From Porphyrobacter sp. (GTDB lineage: Bacteria > Pseudomonadota > Alphaproteobacteria > Sphingomonadales > Sphingomonadaceae): a stretch of DNA of 14,979 nt. Position numbers and translations under genes: made by a program. Below are positions 6,169 through 14,122 of this stretch, in pieces (positions within the stretch are counted from its first letter, which is position 1; each line of letters starts with the position of its first letter). The stretch is taken from positions 1-14,979 of the forward strand of contig JACIYY010000048.1 of the NCBI GenBank assembly GCA_014359685.1, in the 5' to 3' direction. Below the pieces are notes generated by a model. It saw nothing but the letters and a program-made list of their open reading frames with translations. It did not search any database and had not been told where the DNA came from.

Positions 6169-7542
6169 TCAGGCGGCGTTGCGCGGGCGCTCGGCCGCCT
6201 CCAGCTTCAGCATCTCGGCGATCAGGAAGGCCAGCTCCAGCGATTGCGCGGCGTTGAGCCGGGGGTCGCAATGGGTGTGGTAGCGGTCGGCCAGCCCTTC
6301 GTCAGTGATGGCGATCGCGCCGCCTGTGCATTCGGTCACGTCCTGCCCGGTCATCTCGATATGGATGCCGCCGGCATGGGTGCCCTCGGCCCGGTGAACC
6401 GCGAAGAAGCCGCGCACTTCGGCCAGGATGCGGTCGAAGGGGCGGGTCTTGTAACCGCTTTCGGCCTTGATGACATTGCCGTGCATCGGGTCGCACGACC
6501 ACACCACCGGGTGCCCTTCGCGGCTCACCGCGCGGACCAGCCGCGGCAGGCCTGCCTCCACCTTGTCGTGGCCGAAGCGGCTGATCAGCGTGATCCGGCC
6601 CGGCCGGCGCGCGGGGTTCAGCGTGTCGAGCAGGCGCAGCAGCGCATCGGGCTCCAGACTGGGGCCGCATTTGATGCCGATCGGGTTGTCCACCCCGCGC
6701 AGGAACTCGACATGGGCGCTGCCGACAAAGCGGGTGCGGTCGCCGATCCACAGGAAATGCGCGCTGGTATCGTACCAGTCGCCGGTCAGCGAATCGCGCC
6801 GGGTCATCGCCTGCTCATAGGGCAGCAGCAGCGCCTCGTGGCTGGTGTAGAAGGCGGTGCTCTTGAGCTGGGGCACCGTTCCCGGATCGACGCCGCAGGC
6901 CTGCATGAAATCCAGCGCCTCGCCGATCCGGTCGGCGATGGTGCGGAACTTGTCCGCCCATGGGGAACGGCCCATGAAATCCAGCGTCCACTGGTGGACC
7001 TGGCGCAGATTGGCATAGCCGCCGCCGGCAAAGGCGCGCAGCAGGTTGAGCGTCGCCGCCGCCTGGCTGTAGGCGCGGATCATCCGCTGCGGATCGTTGC
7101 GCCGCGCCTCGGCCGAAAAGGCGATGCCGTTGACATTGTCGCCGAAATAGCTGGGCAGCGTGACCGACCCTTGCGTCTCGGTGTCGGAGCTGCGCGGCTT
7201 GGCGAACTGGCCGGCCATCCGCCCCACCTTCACCACCGGCAGCTTGCCGGCGAAGGTCAGCACCACCGCCATCTGCAACAGCACGCGGAAGGTGTCGCGG
7301 ATCGTGTCCGGGTGGAACTCGGCAAAGCTTTCGGCGCAGTCCCCGCCCTGCAACAGGAAGCCGCGCCCGGCCGAGACCTCGGCCAGCTGCGCGGTCAGGT
7401 CGCGCGCCTCGCCGGCAAAGACCAGCGGCGGAAAGCTGCCCAGCGTCGCCTCCGCCTCGGCCAGAGCCGCAGCATCGGCATAGGCGGGCAGGTGCCGCTG
7501 CTCATGCCGCTGCCAGCTGTCGGGGGACCAATTCTGTGCCAC
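6169..7542 (-). CDS. aroG: Class II 3-deoxy-7-phosphoheptulonate (DAHP) synthase
   Basis: The enzyme condenses phosphoenolpyruvate with erythrose 4-phosphate, the first step of the shikimate pathway to aromatic amino acids. The 457-residue product is the plant/mycobacterial-type (class II) enzyme, unrelated in sequence to E. coli AroG/F/H. Family hallmarks are [13 protein letters not shown] with metal-binding C69, the [10 protein letters not shown] and [11 protein letters not shown] blocks, and a late DPRLN segment, which supply the His, Glu and Asp metal ligands. The start is taken as GTG at 7542 ([10 protein letters not shown]) because homologues begin with this NWSP segment; TTG at 7551 is in frame too, and GAAGGA nearby could serve either. 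The gene symbol follows mycobacterial usage. It stands alone between a protease and egtB. Confidence 0.93.
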   Translation of the reverse strand: MAQNWSPDSWQRHEQRHLPAYADAAALAEAEATLGSFPPLVFAGEARDLTAQLAEVSAGRGFLLQGGDCAESFAEFHPDTIRDTFRVLLQMAVVLTFAGKLPVVKVGRMAGQFAKPRSSDTETQGSVTLPSYFGDNVNGIAFSAEARRNDPQRMIRAYSQAAATLNLLRAFAGGGYANLRQVHQWTLDFMGRSPWADKFRTIADRIGEALDFMQACGVDPGTVPQLKSTAFYTSHEALLLPYEQAMTRRDSLTGDWYDTSAHFLWIGDRTRFVGSAHVEFLRGVDNPIGIKCGPSLEPDALLRLLDTLNPARRPGRITLISRFGHDKVEAGLPRLVRAVSREGHPVVWSCDPMHGNVIKAESGYKTRPFDRILAEVRGFFAVHRAEGTHAGGIHIEMTGQDVTECTGGAIAITDEGLADRYHTHCDPRLNAAQSLELAFLIAEMLKLEAAERPRNAA

Positions 7543-7583
7543 GAGTACCAACGATCCTTCAGGGGTTTTGGGGAAAGCCGGCG

Positions 7584-7612
7584 CCTCTACAGGGCCGCGC
7601 CGCGCCCGGCAA
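7584..7612 (-). promoter_or_regulatory. Possible promoter of the DAHP synthase gene
   Basis: On the minus strand TTGCCG (7607-7612) and TAGAGG (7584-7589) are 17 bases apart, about 40 bases upstream of the start. The -10 match is only partial. It lies in the 93-base gap after the M16 protease gene. Confidence 0.3.
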
Positions 7613-7635
7613 ATGTTACATGGGAAATCGCGGAC

Positions 7636-10560
7636 CTATCGGCCAGAGGCGACAGCCCCCTGCTCCGGCATCACCGCCAGCCGCCAGCCCTGCTGGCCGG
7701 CCAGGTACTGCCGCGCCAGCGCCTGCAAGTCCGCCGGCGCGGTCGCGGTATAGTCGCTCCACAAGGTGCTCAGATGCTCGACCCGCGAGCGGTCGAAGGT
7801 CGCGCCGGCCAGCTGGTTGAGCCAGAACGTATGGCCGGTCTGCATCCGGTTGAGCAGCTGGTGCATCGGTTCGGTCACCCGCGCCAGCTCGTCCGGCTGG
7901 GGGCCGTTGGCGGCCAGATCCTGCGCGATCTCCTCGGCCGCGGCGAAGAAGGCCGGCACGTCGTCCGGCGGCAGCTGCGCCAGCGCCAGCACATAGCCGC
8001 CGCCCGCCACGTCGAGCGGCCAGTCGGAGCCGACCGAGGGCGAGTAGCTGGCCCCCAGCCGCTCGCGCAGCGCGTCGAGCAGGCGGTTCGAGAACACCTG
8101 CGCCAAAAGGTCGAGCTTGCGGCTCTGCGGCAGGCCGTCGCTGCCGCCGCCGGTCGGCCAGGCGATCACCGCCGCCGCCTGATCGGCCTCGCCGCTATGG
8201 GTCAGCACCATTGGCTCGGCAGTCGGCGCCGGGAACGGGCCATGGACCGGCATCTCGGCCGAGGCCGCAGGGCGCGGCGACAACGCGCCGAAGGTGCGCG
8301 ACAGCGCCGCCACCGCCGCCTCGCGGTCGAAATCGCCGAACACCGAGACCTCCACGGGCCCCTGCGCCAGCAGGCGCGACCACACCGCCCGGAACCCCTC
8401 CGCCGTGGCGGCGCGCAGCGCCTCCGGGCCGGGGGTGGCGTGGCGCGGATCGCCATTGTGCAGCAGGCCGTCGAGATCGCGGTTGAGCACCCCGCCCGGA
8501 TTGCCGCCATAGCTGTCCAGCGACAGCAGCATCGCCGCGCGCGCCCGCTCGAACGGGGCGGCATCCCAGCGCGGATCGGCCAGCTTGGCGGCGAACAGAT
8601 AGAGCTGGTCGGCGACGTCCTCGGCCCGGGTCAGCCCTTCGAACACGAAGGTGCCCTCCTCGATCCGGAAGTCGAAGCCCAGCTTGCGCCCGGCGGCGAG
8701 CTGATCGAGCCCGTCCTGCCCGACCGCGCCGAAGCCGGAGCCGACCAGCGCCGCCTTGCCCAGCGCCAGGTAGACCGCTTCCTCGGGGGCGAAATCGGCG
8801 ACGCCCCGGCCGAAGCGGACCCGCACCGTGGCGCGGCCCGGCTCGTTGTCGGTCGGCCACAGCAGCGCGCGCACCCCATTGCCGAAGGCCAGCTGCTCGA
8901 TGTCGAACACGCCCAGCGGCTCGCGCGCCACCGGGGCGGAAGGCTCGCCCAGCGGCGGCAGGTCGGCAAAGGAGATGGCCGGCCCGTCGCCCGCGCGCGC
9001 GGCCTCGCCGCTGACCGGGGCCAGCATGGCGGCGGTCAGCGCGGCGGGATCGGCGCCGGCCGGGTCGGGCGTCAGCAGCATGGCGCGGATCACCGTGCCG
9101 GTGAACAGGGCGCGGGTATGCTCGTGCACCGCCTCGGGCGTGAAGCGGTCCCGCATCTCGCGGAACACGGCGAGGATCGTCTCGGGCGAGGCGACCGCCT
9201 CGCGGATATCGACCGCGTTGACCAGATCGTCGGCCAGCTGCGCGCCGGCCTGAATCCGGCTCTGCTCGACCATATTGGCGAACACCACGTCGAACTCGGC
9301 CAGCTCGCGGTCGATCTCGGCCTGCGAGGGCGGCGCGGCGAGGGCATCGGCGATCACCGCGCGGACCTCCGCCAGCGCCGATTGCCAGTCCTCGGTCAGC
9401 GGGGCGAGCGCCACAAAGGTGGCATCGGCCGAACGGCTCGGCTTGTCCTGATTCACCGCAGCGTAGAGATAATGTCCGCCCGACCGCGCGCGCGCTTCCA
9501 GCCGCCGGTTGACGATCGCCTGCGCCACCGAATCGATCAGCAGGCCGCGATTGTATTCCAGATTGTCGGTCACCTGCTCGAACGGGCGCAGCACCGCAAA
9601 GGTCAGCGCGCGCGGCTGGCCGGGCTCGACCAGCACCCGCGTCTCGCCGACCGGATTGGCGGGATCGGCGCCGGGCGGCGCCACGGGATCGCCGAAATCG
9701 GGCTCGGGCGCGGGCTCGCCGGGCACCCGCCAATCGCCGAAATGCTGCTCGACCAGCGCGGCCAGCAGCTGCGGATCGGCATCGCCGACGATCACCACGG
9801 TCGCCTCCTCGGGCCGGTACCAGCGCGAATGGAACGCCCGCACCTTGTCGGCGGTGGCCGCCTGCAATGTCGCCACGGCGCCGATCGGGCTGCGCTCGGC
9901 CAGCCGCTGCCCGGCGAAGAACAGCTCGCGCGTGGCTTCCGCGATGCGCCGGTCCGGGCCGTTGCGCTCGCGCCGCTCGGCCAGCACGATCGGCACTTCG
10001 GTGGCGAGATTGGCGGCGCTCAGCACCGGCTCGCGGATCATGCCGGCAAACAGCCGCACGCTGTCGGCCAGCGTCGCGGCGGTCGCATTGGGCAGGTCGA
10101 GCTGATAGACGGTCTGCGTCGGGCTGGTGACCGCATTGGTGTCGTTGCCAAGGCTCGCGCCGAGCCGCTGGAAATAGGGGATCGCCTCGCCGGGGCCGAA
10201 ATCGCGCGACTGGCGGAACACCAGATGCTCGATCAGATGGGCAAAGCCGCGCTCCGGCTCCTCCTCGTGCAGCGATCCGGCATCGATGCGGACGCGGATC
10301 GAAACCTGCCCCGGCGGCACCCCGTTGCTGCGCACCGCATAGCGCAGCCCGTTGGGCATCTCGCCCATCAGCCATTCGCGATCGACCGGAATGTCGGTGC
10401 CGCGATAGATCCACGGATCGTCGGGCTGGGCGAAACGCGGCGCGGGCAGGCCTGCGGCCTGCGTCTCGGCCGGCGCCGGCAGCCTCTGCGCCGCGAGCGG
10501 CGCGGGGGCGAGCAGCAGCAGCGGCAGCAGGGGGCGGAGCGCGCGCAGGAATGACATCAT
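7636..10560 (-). CDS. Secreted M16 (pitrilysin/insulinase) family zinc metalloprotease, PqqL-like
   Basis: This 974-residue protein starts with a signal peptide (a hydrophobic run at residues 10-22, predicted cut after PLAA at 24), so it should act in the periplasm or be lipid-free secreted. The inverted zinc motif HLIEH is at 108-112 (H108 and H112 ligands, E111 catalytic), and E188 is at about the right distance for the third ligand. Four M16 half-domains are expected; the C-terminal half (from about 560) has no HxxEH and is the usual inactive half. Length and the GFAHLIEHLVF sequence resemble E. coli PqqL-type enzymes, which cleave peptides. The ATG at 10560 (or the next codon) is chosen because it places the signal peptide at the N-terminus; the frame stays open to 10644 with Arg-rich, non-signal sequence. 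Confidence 0.9.
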   Translation of the reverse strand: MMSFLRALRPLLPLLLLAPAPLAAQRLPAPAETQAAGLPAPRFAQPDDPWIYRGTDIPVDREWLMGEMPNGLRYAVRSNGVPPGQVSIRVRIDAGSLHEEEPERGFAHLIEHLVFRQSRDFGPGEAIPYFQRLGASLGNDTNAVTSPTQTVYQLDLPNATAATLADSVRLFAGMIREPVLSAANLATEVPIVLAERRERNGPDRRIAEATRELFFAGQRLAERSPIGAVATLQAATADKVRAFHSRWYRPEEATVVIVGDADPQLLAALVEQHFGDWRVPGEPAPEPDFGDPVAPPGADPANPVGETRVLVEPGQPRALTFAVLRPFEQVTDNLEYNRGLLIDSVAQAIVNRRLEARARSGGHYLYAAVNQDKPSRSADATFVALAPLTEDWQSALAEVRAVIADALAAPPSQAEIDRELAEFDVVFANMVEQSRIQAGAQLADDLVNAVDIREAVASPETILAVFREMRDRFTPEAVHEHTRALFTGTVIRAMLLTPDPAGADPAALTAAMLAPVSGEAARAGDGPAISFADLPPLGEPSAPVAREPLGVFDIEQLAFGNGVRALLWPTDNEPGRATVRVRFGRGVADFAPEEAVYLALGKAALVGSGFGAVGQDGLDQLAAGRKLGFDFRIEEGTFVFEGLTRAEDVADQLYLFAAKLADPRWDAAPFERARAAMLLSLDSYGGNPGGVLNRDLDGLLHNGDPRHATPGPEALRAATAEGFRAVWSRLLAQGPVEVSVFGDFDREAAVAALSRTFGALSPRPAASAEMPVHGPFPAPTAEPMVLTHSGEADQAAAVIAWPTGGGSDGLPQSRKLDLLAQVFSNRLLDALRERLGASYSPSVGSDWPLDVAGGGYVLALAQLPPDDVPAFFAAAEEIAQDLAANGPQPDELARVTEPMHQLLNRMQTGHTFWLNQLAGATFDRSRVEHLSTLWSDYTATAPADLQALARQYLAGQQGWRLAVMPEQGAVASGR

Positions 10561-10628
10561 CGCCGCGCCCAAGCCGCTGGCGGATGAAGGCCGCGTGAAT
10601 GGCGCACCCCCCGCACGGCCACGGCGGG

Positions 10629-10657
10629 TTGCGGCGCAGCGCACGGCGGCCTACATC
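10629..10657 (+). promoter_or_regulatory. Possible promoter giving a leaderless nifU-like mRNA
   Basis: TTGCGG (10629-10634) and TACATC (10652-10657) are 17 bases apart and the -10 ends 6 bases before the ATG at 10664, so transcription could start at or next to the start codon. No ribosome site is seen. It lies in the 103-base divergent spacer with the M16 gene, where I see no other signal. Confidence 0.35.
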
Positions 10658-10663
10658 GCAACC

Positions 10664-11248
10664 ATGTTCATCGAGACCGAAACCACGCCCAACCCGGCGA
10701 CGCTCAAGTTCCTGCCCGGCCGCGCGGTGATGCCGGCCGGCACCCGCGACTTCGCCACGCCCGAAGATGCCGCGACCAGCCCGCTGGCGCAGGCGCTGTT
10801 CGACACCGGCGAGGTGAGCGGCGTGTTCTTCGGCAGCGACTTCATCTCGGTCACCGCCGCGCCGGGCGCGGACTGGTCGCAGCTGAAGCCGCAGGTGGTC
10901 TCGATCCTGCTCGACCATTTCGTCGCCCAGGCGCCGCTCTTCGCAGATGGCAGCGCCGCCGGCTTCGCGGTGCCGCCGGCCGAGGAGGAGGAGGCGATCG
11001 GCGATGACGATCCCGCCGATGCCGAGATCGTCGAACAGATCAAGGATCTGATCGAAACCCGCGTCCGCCCCGCCGTCGCCGGCGATGGCGGCGACATCCG
11101 CTATCGCGGCTTTCGCGACGGAATCGTCTATCTGACCATGCAGGGCGCCTGTTCGGGCTGCCCCAGTTCCGCCGCCACGCTCAAGCAGGGGATCGAAGGG
11201 CTGCTCAAGCACTACGTCCCCGAAGTGAGCGAAGTGCGCGCCGCCTGA
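10664..11248 (+). CDS. NFU-type NifU family Fe-S cluster scaffold/carrier
   Basis: The 194-residue protein has the NFU1 layout: an N-terminal Nfu_N domain (FIETETTPNPATLKFLPG start, residues 1-90) and a C-terminal NifU domain (about 118-190) with the cluster-binding pair C163 and C166 in GACSGCPSS. Two subunits hold one [4Fe-4S] cluster between their CxxC motifs and hand it to target enzymes. It acts in the cytosol. An acidic linker joins the two domains. The start MFIETETTPNP is conserved in the family; the frame is open from 10595 but that extension is Arg- and Ala-rich and unlike homologues. It is the first gene of the plus-strand block that ends with miaB, a known type of client. Confidence 0.94.
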   Translation: MFIETETTPNPATLKFLPGRAVMPAGTRDFATPEDAATSPLAQALFDTGEVSGVFFGSDFISVTAAPGADWSQLKPQVVSILLDHFVAQAPLFADGSAAGFAVPPAEEEEAIGDDDPADAEIVEQIKDLIETRVRPAVAGDGGDIRYRGFRDGIVYLTMQGACSGCPSSAATLKQGIEGLLKHYVPEVSEVRAA

Positions 11249-11262
11249 CCGCAGGAACCGCA

Positions 11263-11853
11263 ATGACCCAGCCCCTCGCCGATCCCGCGCTCGACCAGCT
11301 GTTCCGCGCTGCGCGCAGCTACAATTCGTGGCAGGACGAGGATGTCGACGAACAGCAGATCGAGGCGATCTGGGAGCTGATGAAGATGGGGCCGACCTCG
11401 GCCAACCAGCTGCCCGCGCGGCTGGTATGGTGCCGGTCGCCCGCCTCGCGTGAGCGGCTGGCGCAGCACGCCTCGGCCACCAACAAGCCCAAGATCATTG
11501 GCGCGCCGGTCTGCGTAATCGTGGCCATGGATCTTGAATTCCACGAACAATTGCCGTGGCTGTTCCCCTATGCCGATGCGAAGAGCTGGTTTCCCGACCC
11601 GGCGGCGCGCGAGGTTTCGGCGATGCGCAACGCGACGCTGCAAGGCGCCTACCTGATGCTGGCGGCGCGCGCGCTGGGGCTCGATTGCGCGCCGATGTCG
11701 GGATTCGACAACGCCGCGCTCGATGCCGATTTCTTCGCCGATCAGCCCAGCTGGCGCTCCAACTTCATCTGCTCGATCGGGCGGGGCGATCCGGCCGGCC
11801 TGTTCCCCCCCTGCCCGCGCCCCGGTTTCGACACCTTCAACCGCGTGCTGTGA
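11263..11853 (+). CDS. Nitroreductase-family protein, RutE/HadB-like (malonic semialdehyde reductase)
   Basis: The 196-residue protein belongs to the FMN-dependent nitroreductase superfamily. The block [17 protein letters not shown] near residues 41-57 and the central [17 protein letters not shown] and [23 protein letters not shown] segments match RutE/HadB-like members, which reduce malonic semialdehyde to 3-hydroxypropionate with NAD(P)H in pyrimidine breakdown. No other rut gene is near, so the physiological substrate is open. It starts 14 bases after the nifU-like stop with CAGGAACCGCA upstream, where AGGA can act as ribosome site, and is probably cotranscribed with it. Confidence 0.85.
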   Translation: MTQPLADPALDQLFRAARSYNSWQDEDVDEQQIEAIWELMKMGPTSANQLPARLVWCRSPASRERLAQHASATNKPKIIGAPVCVIVAMDLEFHEQLPWLFPYADAKSWFPDPAAREVSAMRNATLQGAYLMLAARALGLDCAPMSGFDNAALDADFFADQPSWRSNFICSIGRGDPAGLFPPCPRPGFDTFNRVL

Positions 11854-11869
11854 CCGCTCGCGCAGCGCG

Positions 11870-12484
11870 GTGCCCCTGCTGCTCGCCATCGACAGCGCCA
11901 CGCAGGCCTGCTCGGTCGCGCTGTTCGAGGACGGCCGGCTGCGAGCGGGCCGGCGCGAGATCATCGGGCGCGGCCATGCGGAGCGGCTGGTGCCGATGGT
12001 GGCGGAGCTGCCGGGGCGCGGGCGGGCGGCGCGGATCGCGGTCTCGATCGGCCCGGGCAGCTTCACCGGGGTGCGGATCGGGCTGGCTGCGGCGCGCGCG
12101 CTGGGGCTGGCCTGGGGCGCTGCCGTGTGCGGCTACCCGACGCTCGCGCTGGTCGCGGCGCAGGCCCGCGCCGGCAGAGCCATCGCGGTGGCCGCATGCA
12201 TGGCGGGCGGCCACGGCGAATGGTTCGTCCAGACCTTCGCTGCCGACGGGATGCCGGACGGCCCGGCAGCCTCGCTGTCGCCCGGCGCGGCGGCGGAGCG
12301 GATCGCGGTGCCGCTGGTCGCCGGCGACCGCGCCGGCGAGCTGGTCGCGATGCGCAGCCGGGGTGGCGAGGCGCTGGACCTCCTGCCCGATGCGCGCGCC
12401 CTGCCGCTCTTGCCGCCGGCGCTGCTGACCGGCAGCCTCGCGCCGCTCTATGGCCGCGCGCCCGATGCCGCGCTGCCGGCATGA
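11870..12484 (+). CDS. tsaB: tRNA threonylcarbamoyladenosine (t6A) synthesis protein TsaB
   Basis: TsaB is the non-catalytic partner that binds TsaD and TsaE to form the complex adding threonylcarbamoyl to A37 of ANN-decoding tRNAs. The 204-residue product begins with [19 protein letters not shown], an ASKHA-fold start, and has the hallmark [22 protein letters not shown] (residues 60-81). The GTG at 11870 is selected because it places the LLLAIDSA strand at the very N-terminus, 16 bases past the preceding stop; there is no strong ribosome site. The stop overlaps the rimI start (ATGA), the usual tsaB-rimI coupling. Confidence 0.93.
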   Translation: MPLLLAIDSATQACSVALFEDGRLRAGRREIIGRGHAERLVPMVAELPGRGRAARIAVSIGPGSFTGVRIGLAAARALGLAWGAAVCGYPTLALVAAQARAGRAIAVAACMAGGHGEWFVQTFAADGMPDGPAASLSPGAAAERIAVPLVAGDRAGELVAMRSRGGEALDLLPDARALPLLPPALLTGSLAPLYGRAPDAALPA

Positions 12485-12936
12485 GTGCTCCGCTCGACGC
12501 CGTGATGGCGGTGATGGAGGCCGCCTTCGATCCCTGCCATGGCGAGGCATGGACCCGCGCCCAGCTGGCCGACGCGCTGACGCTGCGCAGCACCTGGCTG
12601 CACCTTGCCGGCCCGGACGGGGCGGTGCCGGGCGCGGGCGACCCGGTCTCCGGCTTCGCGCTGACCCGCGCGGTGCTCGACGAGGAGGAATTGCTGCTGC
12701 TGGCGGTCCACCCGGCGATGCGCGGGCGAGGCATCGGGCGGGCGCTGCTCGACCGCTTCGTGGCGGCCGCACGGGCCCGCGGCGCGACGCGGCTGTTCCT
12801 GGAGATGCGCGAGGGCAATCCGGCGCAGGCGCTCTATCGGCGGGCGGGCTTCGTCGAGATCGGGCGCCGCCGCGACTATTACCGGCACGGCCGCGACGGT
12901 CCGGTCGATGCGATCACCTTCGCCCTCTCGTGCTGA
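12481..12936 (+). CDS. rimI: Ribosomal protein S18-alanine N-acetyltransferase RimI (GNAT)
   Basis: RimI transfers acetyl from acetyl-CoA to the N-terminal alanine of ribosomal protein S18. The 151-residue GNAT protein has the acetyl-CoA motif [10 protein letters not shown] (81-90), the catalytic-region strand LFLEMREGN with E108, and Y119 in ALYRRAGF. The end, [21 protein letters not shown], fits the RimI C-terminus well. The start overlaps the tsaB stop by four bases, so translation is likely coupled. A generic GNAT role is possible, but context and the C-terminal motif favour RimI. Confidence 0.88.
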   Translation: MSAPLDAVMAVMEAAFDPCHGEAWTRAQLADALTLRSTWLHLAGPDGAVPGAGDPVSGFALTRAVLDEEELLLLAVHPAMRGRGIGRALLDRFVAAARARGATRLFLEMREGNPAQALYRRAGFVEIGRRRDYYRHGRDGPVDAITFALSC

Positions 12937-12950
12937 GGCCCCGCCGACGC

Positions 12951-13010
12951 GAAAATATTTGCCTCCAGGTGCCAATTACTACTTGTTTTCTGTCTTGGGA
13001 CCTTGAAATA
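12951..13010. promoter_or_regulatory. AT-rich island upstream of mucR, possible autoregulatory site
   Basis: This stretch, with GAAAATATTTG, CAATTACTACTTGTTTTC and CTTGAAATAG, is by eye the most AT-rich in the window. Ros/MucR proteins bind degenerate AT-rich sites with T-A steps and commonly repress their own genes. It overlaps the -35 box of the predicted mucR promoter. Binding is inferred from family knowledge. Confidence 0.4.
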
Positions 13011-13032
13011 GGCGCCGCCGTGGCGGTATAGA
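13003..13032 (+). promoter_or_regulatory. Predicted sigma70-type promoter of mucR
   Basis: TTGAAA (13003-13008, 5 of 6 to consensus) and TATAGA (13027-13032, 4 of 6) are separated by 18 bases. Transcription would start near 13039, giving a 5' UTR of about 70 bases. This is the best promoter match I see in the window. Confidence 0.6.
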
Positions 13033-13034
13033 GA

Positions 13035-13074
13035 CCGCACGGTCGCCGGCCGCGAAATCATGGGCGCCGTGCGG
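13035..13074 (+). other. Long hairpin in the mucR 5' UTR
   Basis: CCGCACGG (13035-13042) and CCGTGCGG (13067-13074) are perfect 8-base arms. Inside them CGCC (44-47 of 130xx) can pair with GGCG (13063-13066) after a one-base bulge, for about 12 pairs in total. It starts at about the predicted transcript 5' end and stops 26 bases before the ribosome site. No T-run follows, so it is more likely a stability or control element than a terminator. Confidence 0.5.
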
Positions 13075-13111
13075 ATGATACGAAGGTCGCGGACAGAAAA
13101 AGAGGTACGCA

Positions 13112-13579
13112 ATGGACAACACCGATCATGACATGGGCGAAACGCTCATCACCCTGACATCAGACATCGTCGCGGCGCATGTCAGCAACAACAATGTCTC
13201 TGCCGAAGACGTTTCGGCCCTGATCAAGAGCGTCTATGGCGCTCTTCAGGGTCTCGGCGCGCCGGTGCAGGAAGAACGGCCGGAGCCGGCGGTGCCGATC
13301 CGCTCCTCGATCAAGCCCGATCACCTGGTCTGCCTTGAAGACGGCAAGAAGCTGAAGATGCTCAAGCGGTATCTGAAGACCAATTACGACATGACGCCCG
13401 AACAATATCGGGCGCGCTGGAACCTGCCGGCCGATTATCCGATGGTCGCCCCCGCCTATGCCGAACGGCGCCGCGAACTGGCCAAGGAAATCGGCCTCGG
13501 CCGCAAGCCCAGCCAGCGCCGCGGACGCCGCAAGAAAGCTGCGCCCGAGGCGCCCGCGACGGCCGCCGCCGCCGAGTAA
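13112..13579 (+). CDS. mucR: MucR/Ros family transcriptional regulator lacking classical zinc ligands
   Basis: Ros/MucR proteins are H-NS-like global regulators of surface polysaccharide, motility and cell-cycle genes in alphaproteobacteria. The 155-residue protein has the N-terminal oligomerisation region (TLTSDIVAAHVSNNNV, 14-29), the DNA-binding core (IKPDHLVCLEDGKKLKMLKRYL, about 67-88, through YPMVAPAYAERR), and a basic tail GRKPSQRRGRRKK. Aligned with Ros, ligand positions C-C-H-H become C74, D77, Y87 and N91/Y92, so only one cysteine remains. Some Ros homologues work without zinc, and this looks like one. The start is supported by AGAGG (13101-13105) 6 bases upstream. It has its own promoter and stands between rimI and the Fur-family gene. 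Confidence 0.93.
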   Translation: MDNTDHDMGETLITLTSDIVAAHVSNNNVSAEDVSALIKSVYGALQGLGAPVQEERPEPAVPIRSSIKPDHLVCLEDGKKLKMLKRYLKTNYDMTPEQYRARWNLPADYPMVAPAYAERRRELAKEIGLGRKPSQRRGRRKKAAPEAPATAAAAE

Positions 13580-13602
13580 CCGCCGGACGGCCGCAGTTGC
13601 AA

Positions 13603-13631
13603 AATCGCCCCGCCGCTCCCATAGTGGCGGG
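13603..13631 (+). terminator. Terminator-like hairpin after mucR
   Basis: Nine-base perfect arms, CGCCCCGCC (13603-13611) and GGCGGGGCG (13623-13631), enclose an 11-base loop, 23 bases past the mucR stop. There is no T-run downstream on the plus strand; on the minus strand ATTTTGC follows, so the sequence is a better terminator for antisense transcription. It separates mucR from the Fur-family gene. Confidence 0.5.
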
Positions 13632-13683
13632 GCGACCCGTGCTCGTGCGCCGGGCCGAATGACCGGGATCGGCGGAACTGCCA

Positions 13684-14106
13684 ATGCATCAGAACATCGA
13701 TCTTGAAGCATTGTGCGCCGAACGCGGATTGCGCATCACCGAACAAAGGCGCGTGATCGCCCGCGTCGTGTCGGAGAGCGAGGATCACCCCGACGTGGAG
13801 GCGCTGCACGCCCGCGCCAGCGCGGTCGATCCCAGGATCTCCATCGCCACCGTCTATCGCACCGTCCGCCTGTTCGAGGAGGCGGGCATCCTCGACCGCC
13901 ACGATTTCGGCGACGGCCGCGCCCGCTACGAAGCCGCGCCGGAAGCGCATCACGATCATCTGATCGACGTGGAAACCGGCAAGGTGATCGAATTCGTCGA
14001 TCCGGAGCTGGAAGCGCTGCAACGCCAGATCGCGGAGCGGCTCGGCTATCGCCTGGTCGATCACCGGATGGAGCTGTACGGCGTCCGCGCCGACCGCGAG
14101 GGCTGA
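13684..14106 (+). CDS. fur: Fur family metal-dependent regulator, Fur/Mur type
   Basis: Fur-family proteins repress metal uptake genes when bound to Fe2+ or, in alphaproteobacterial Mur, Mn2+. The 140-residue protein has the winged-helix domain with recognition helix RISIATVYRTVRLFEEAGI (51-69) and the dimerisation domain with the metal motif HHDHLIDVETGKVIEF (89-104). The CxxC pair that binds structural zinc in E. coli Fur is absent: the Cys after HDHLI is D95, as is usual in the Fur/Mur group of alphaproteobacteria. No heme-binding HCP motif of Irr is present. A weak GGCGGA lies 8 bases before the ATG. The iron-or-manganese question cannot be settled from sequence. Confidence 0.92.
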   Translation: MHQNIDLEALCAERGLRITEQRRVIARVVSESEDHPDVEALHARASAVDPRISIATVYRTVRLFEEAGILDRHDFGDGRARYEAAPEAHHDHLIDVETGKVIEFVDPELEALQRQIAERLGYRLVDHRMELYGVRADREG

Positions 14107-14122
14107 GCGGCCGGGCGCCAGC

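Noticed and set aside
8211..8560. Repeated GC-rich words (GCCGCC, CGCGCC) that look like a repeat array or CRISPR
   Set aside because: They come from Ala/Gly/Arg codon bias within genes; there are no evenly spaced identical units.
6244..10554. A 1436-codon open frame on the plus strand
   Set aside because: It is the antisense of the DAHP synthase and M16 protease genes. In GC-rich DNA the strand opposite a real gene often lacks stops. The translation is low-complexity, rich in Arg, Gln, Gly and His, with no family features.
8195..11263. A 1022-codon open frame on the minus strand
   Set aside because: It runs through the nifU-like gene antisense and then the M16 gene in a second frame. Its translation is Arg/Ala/Gly-rich, while the competing frames contain clear conserved motifs.
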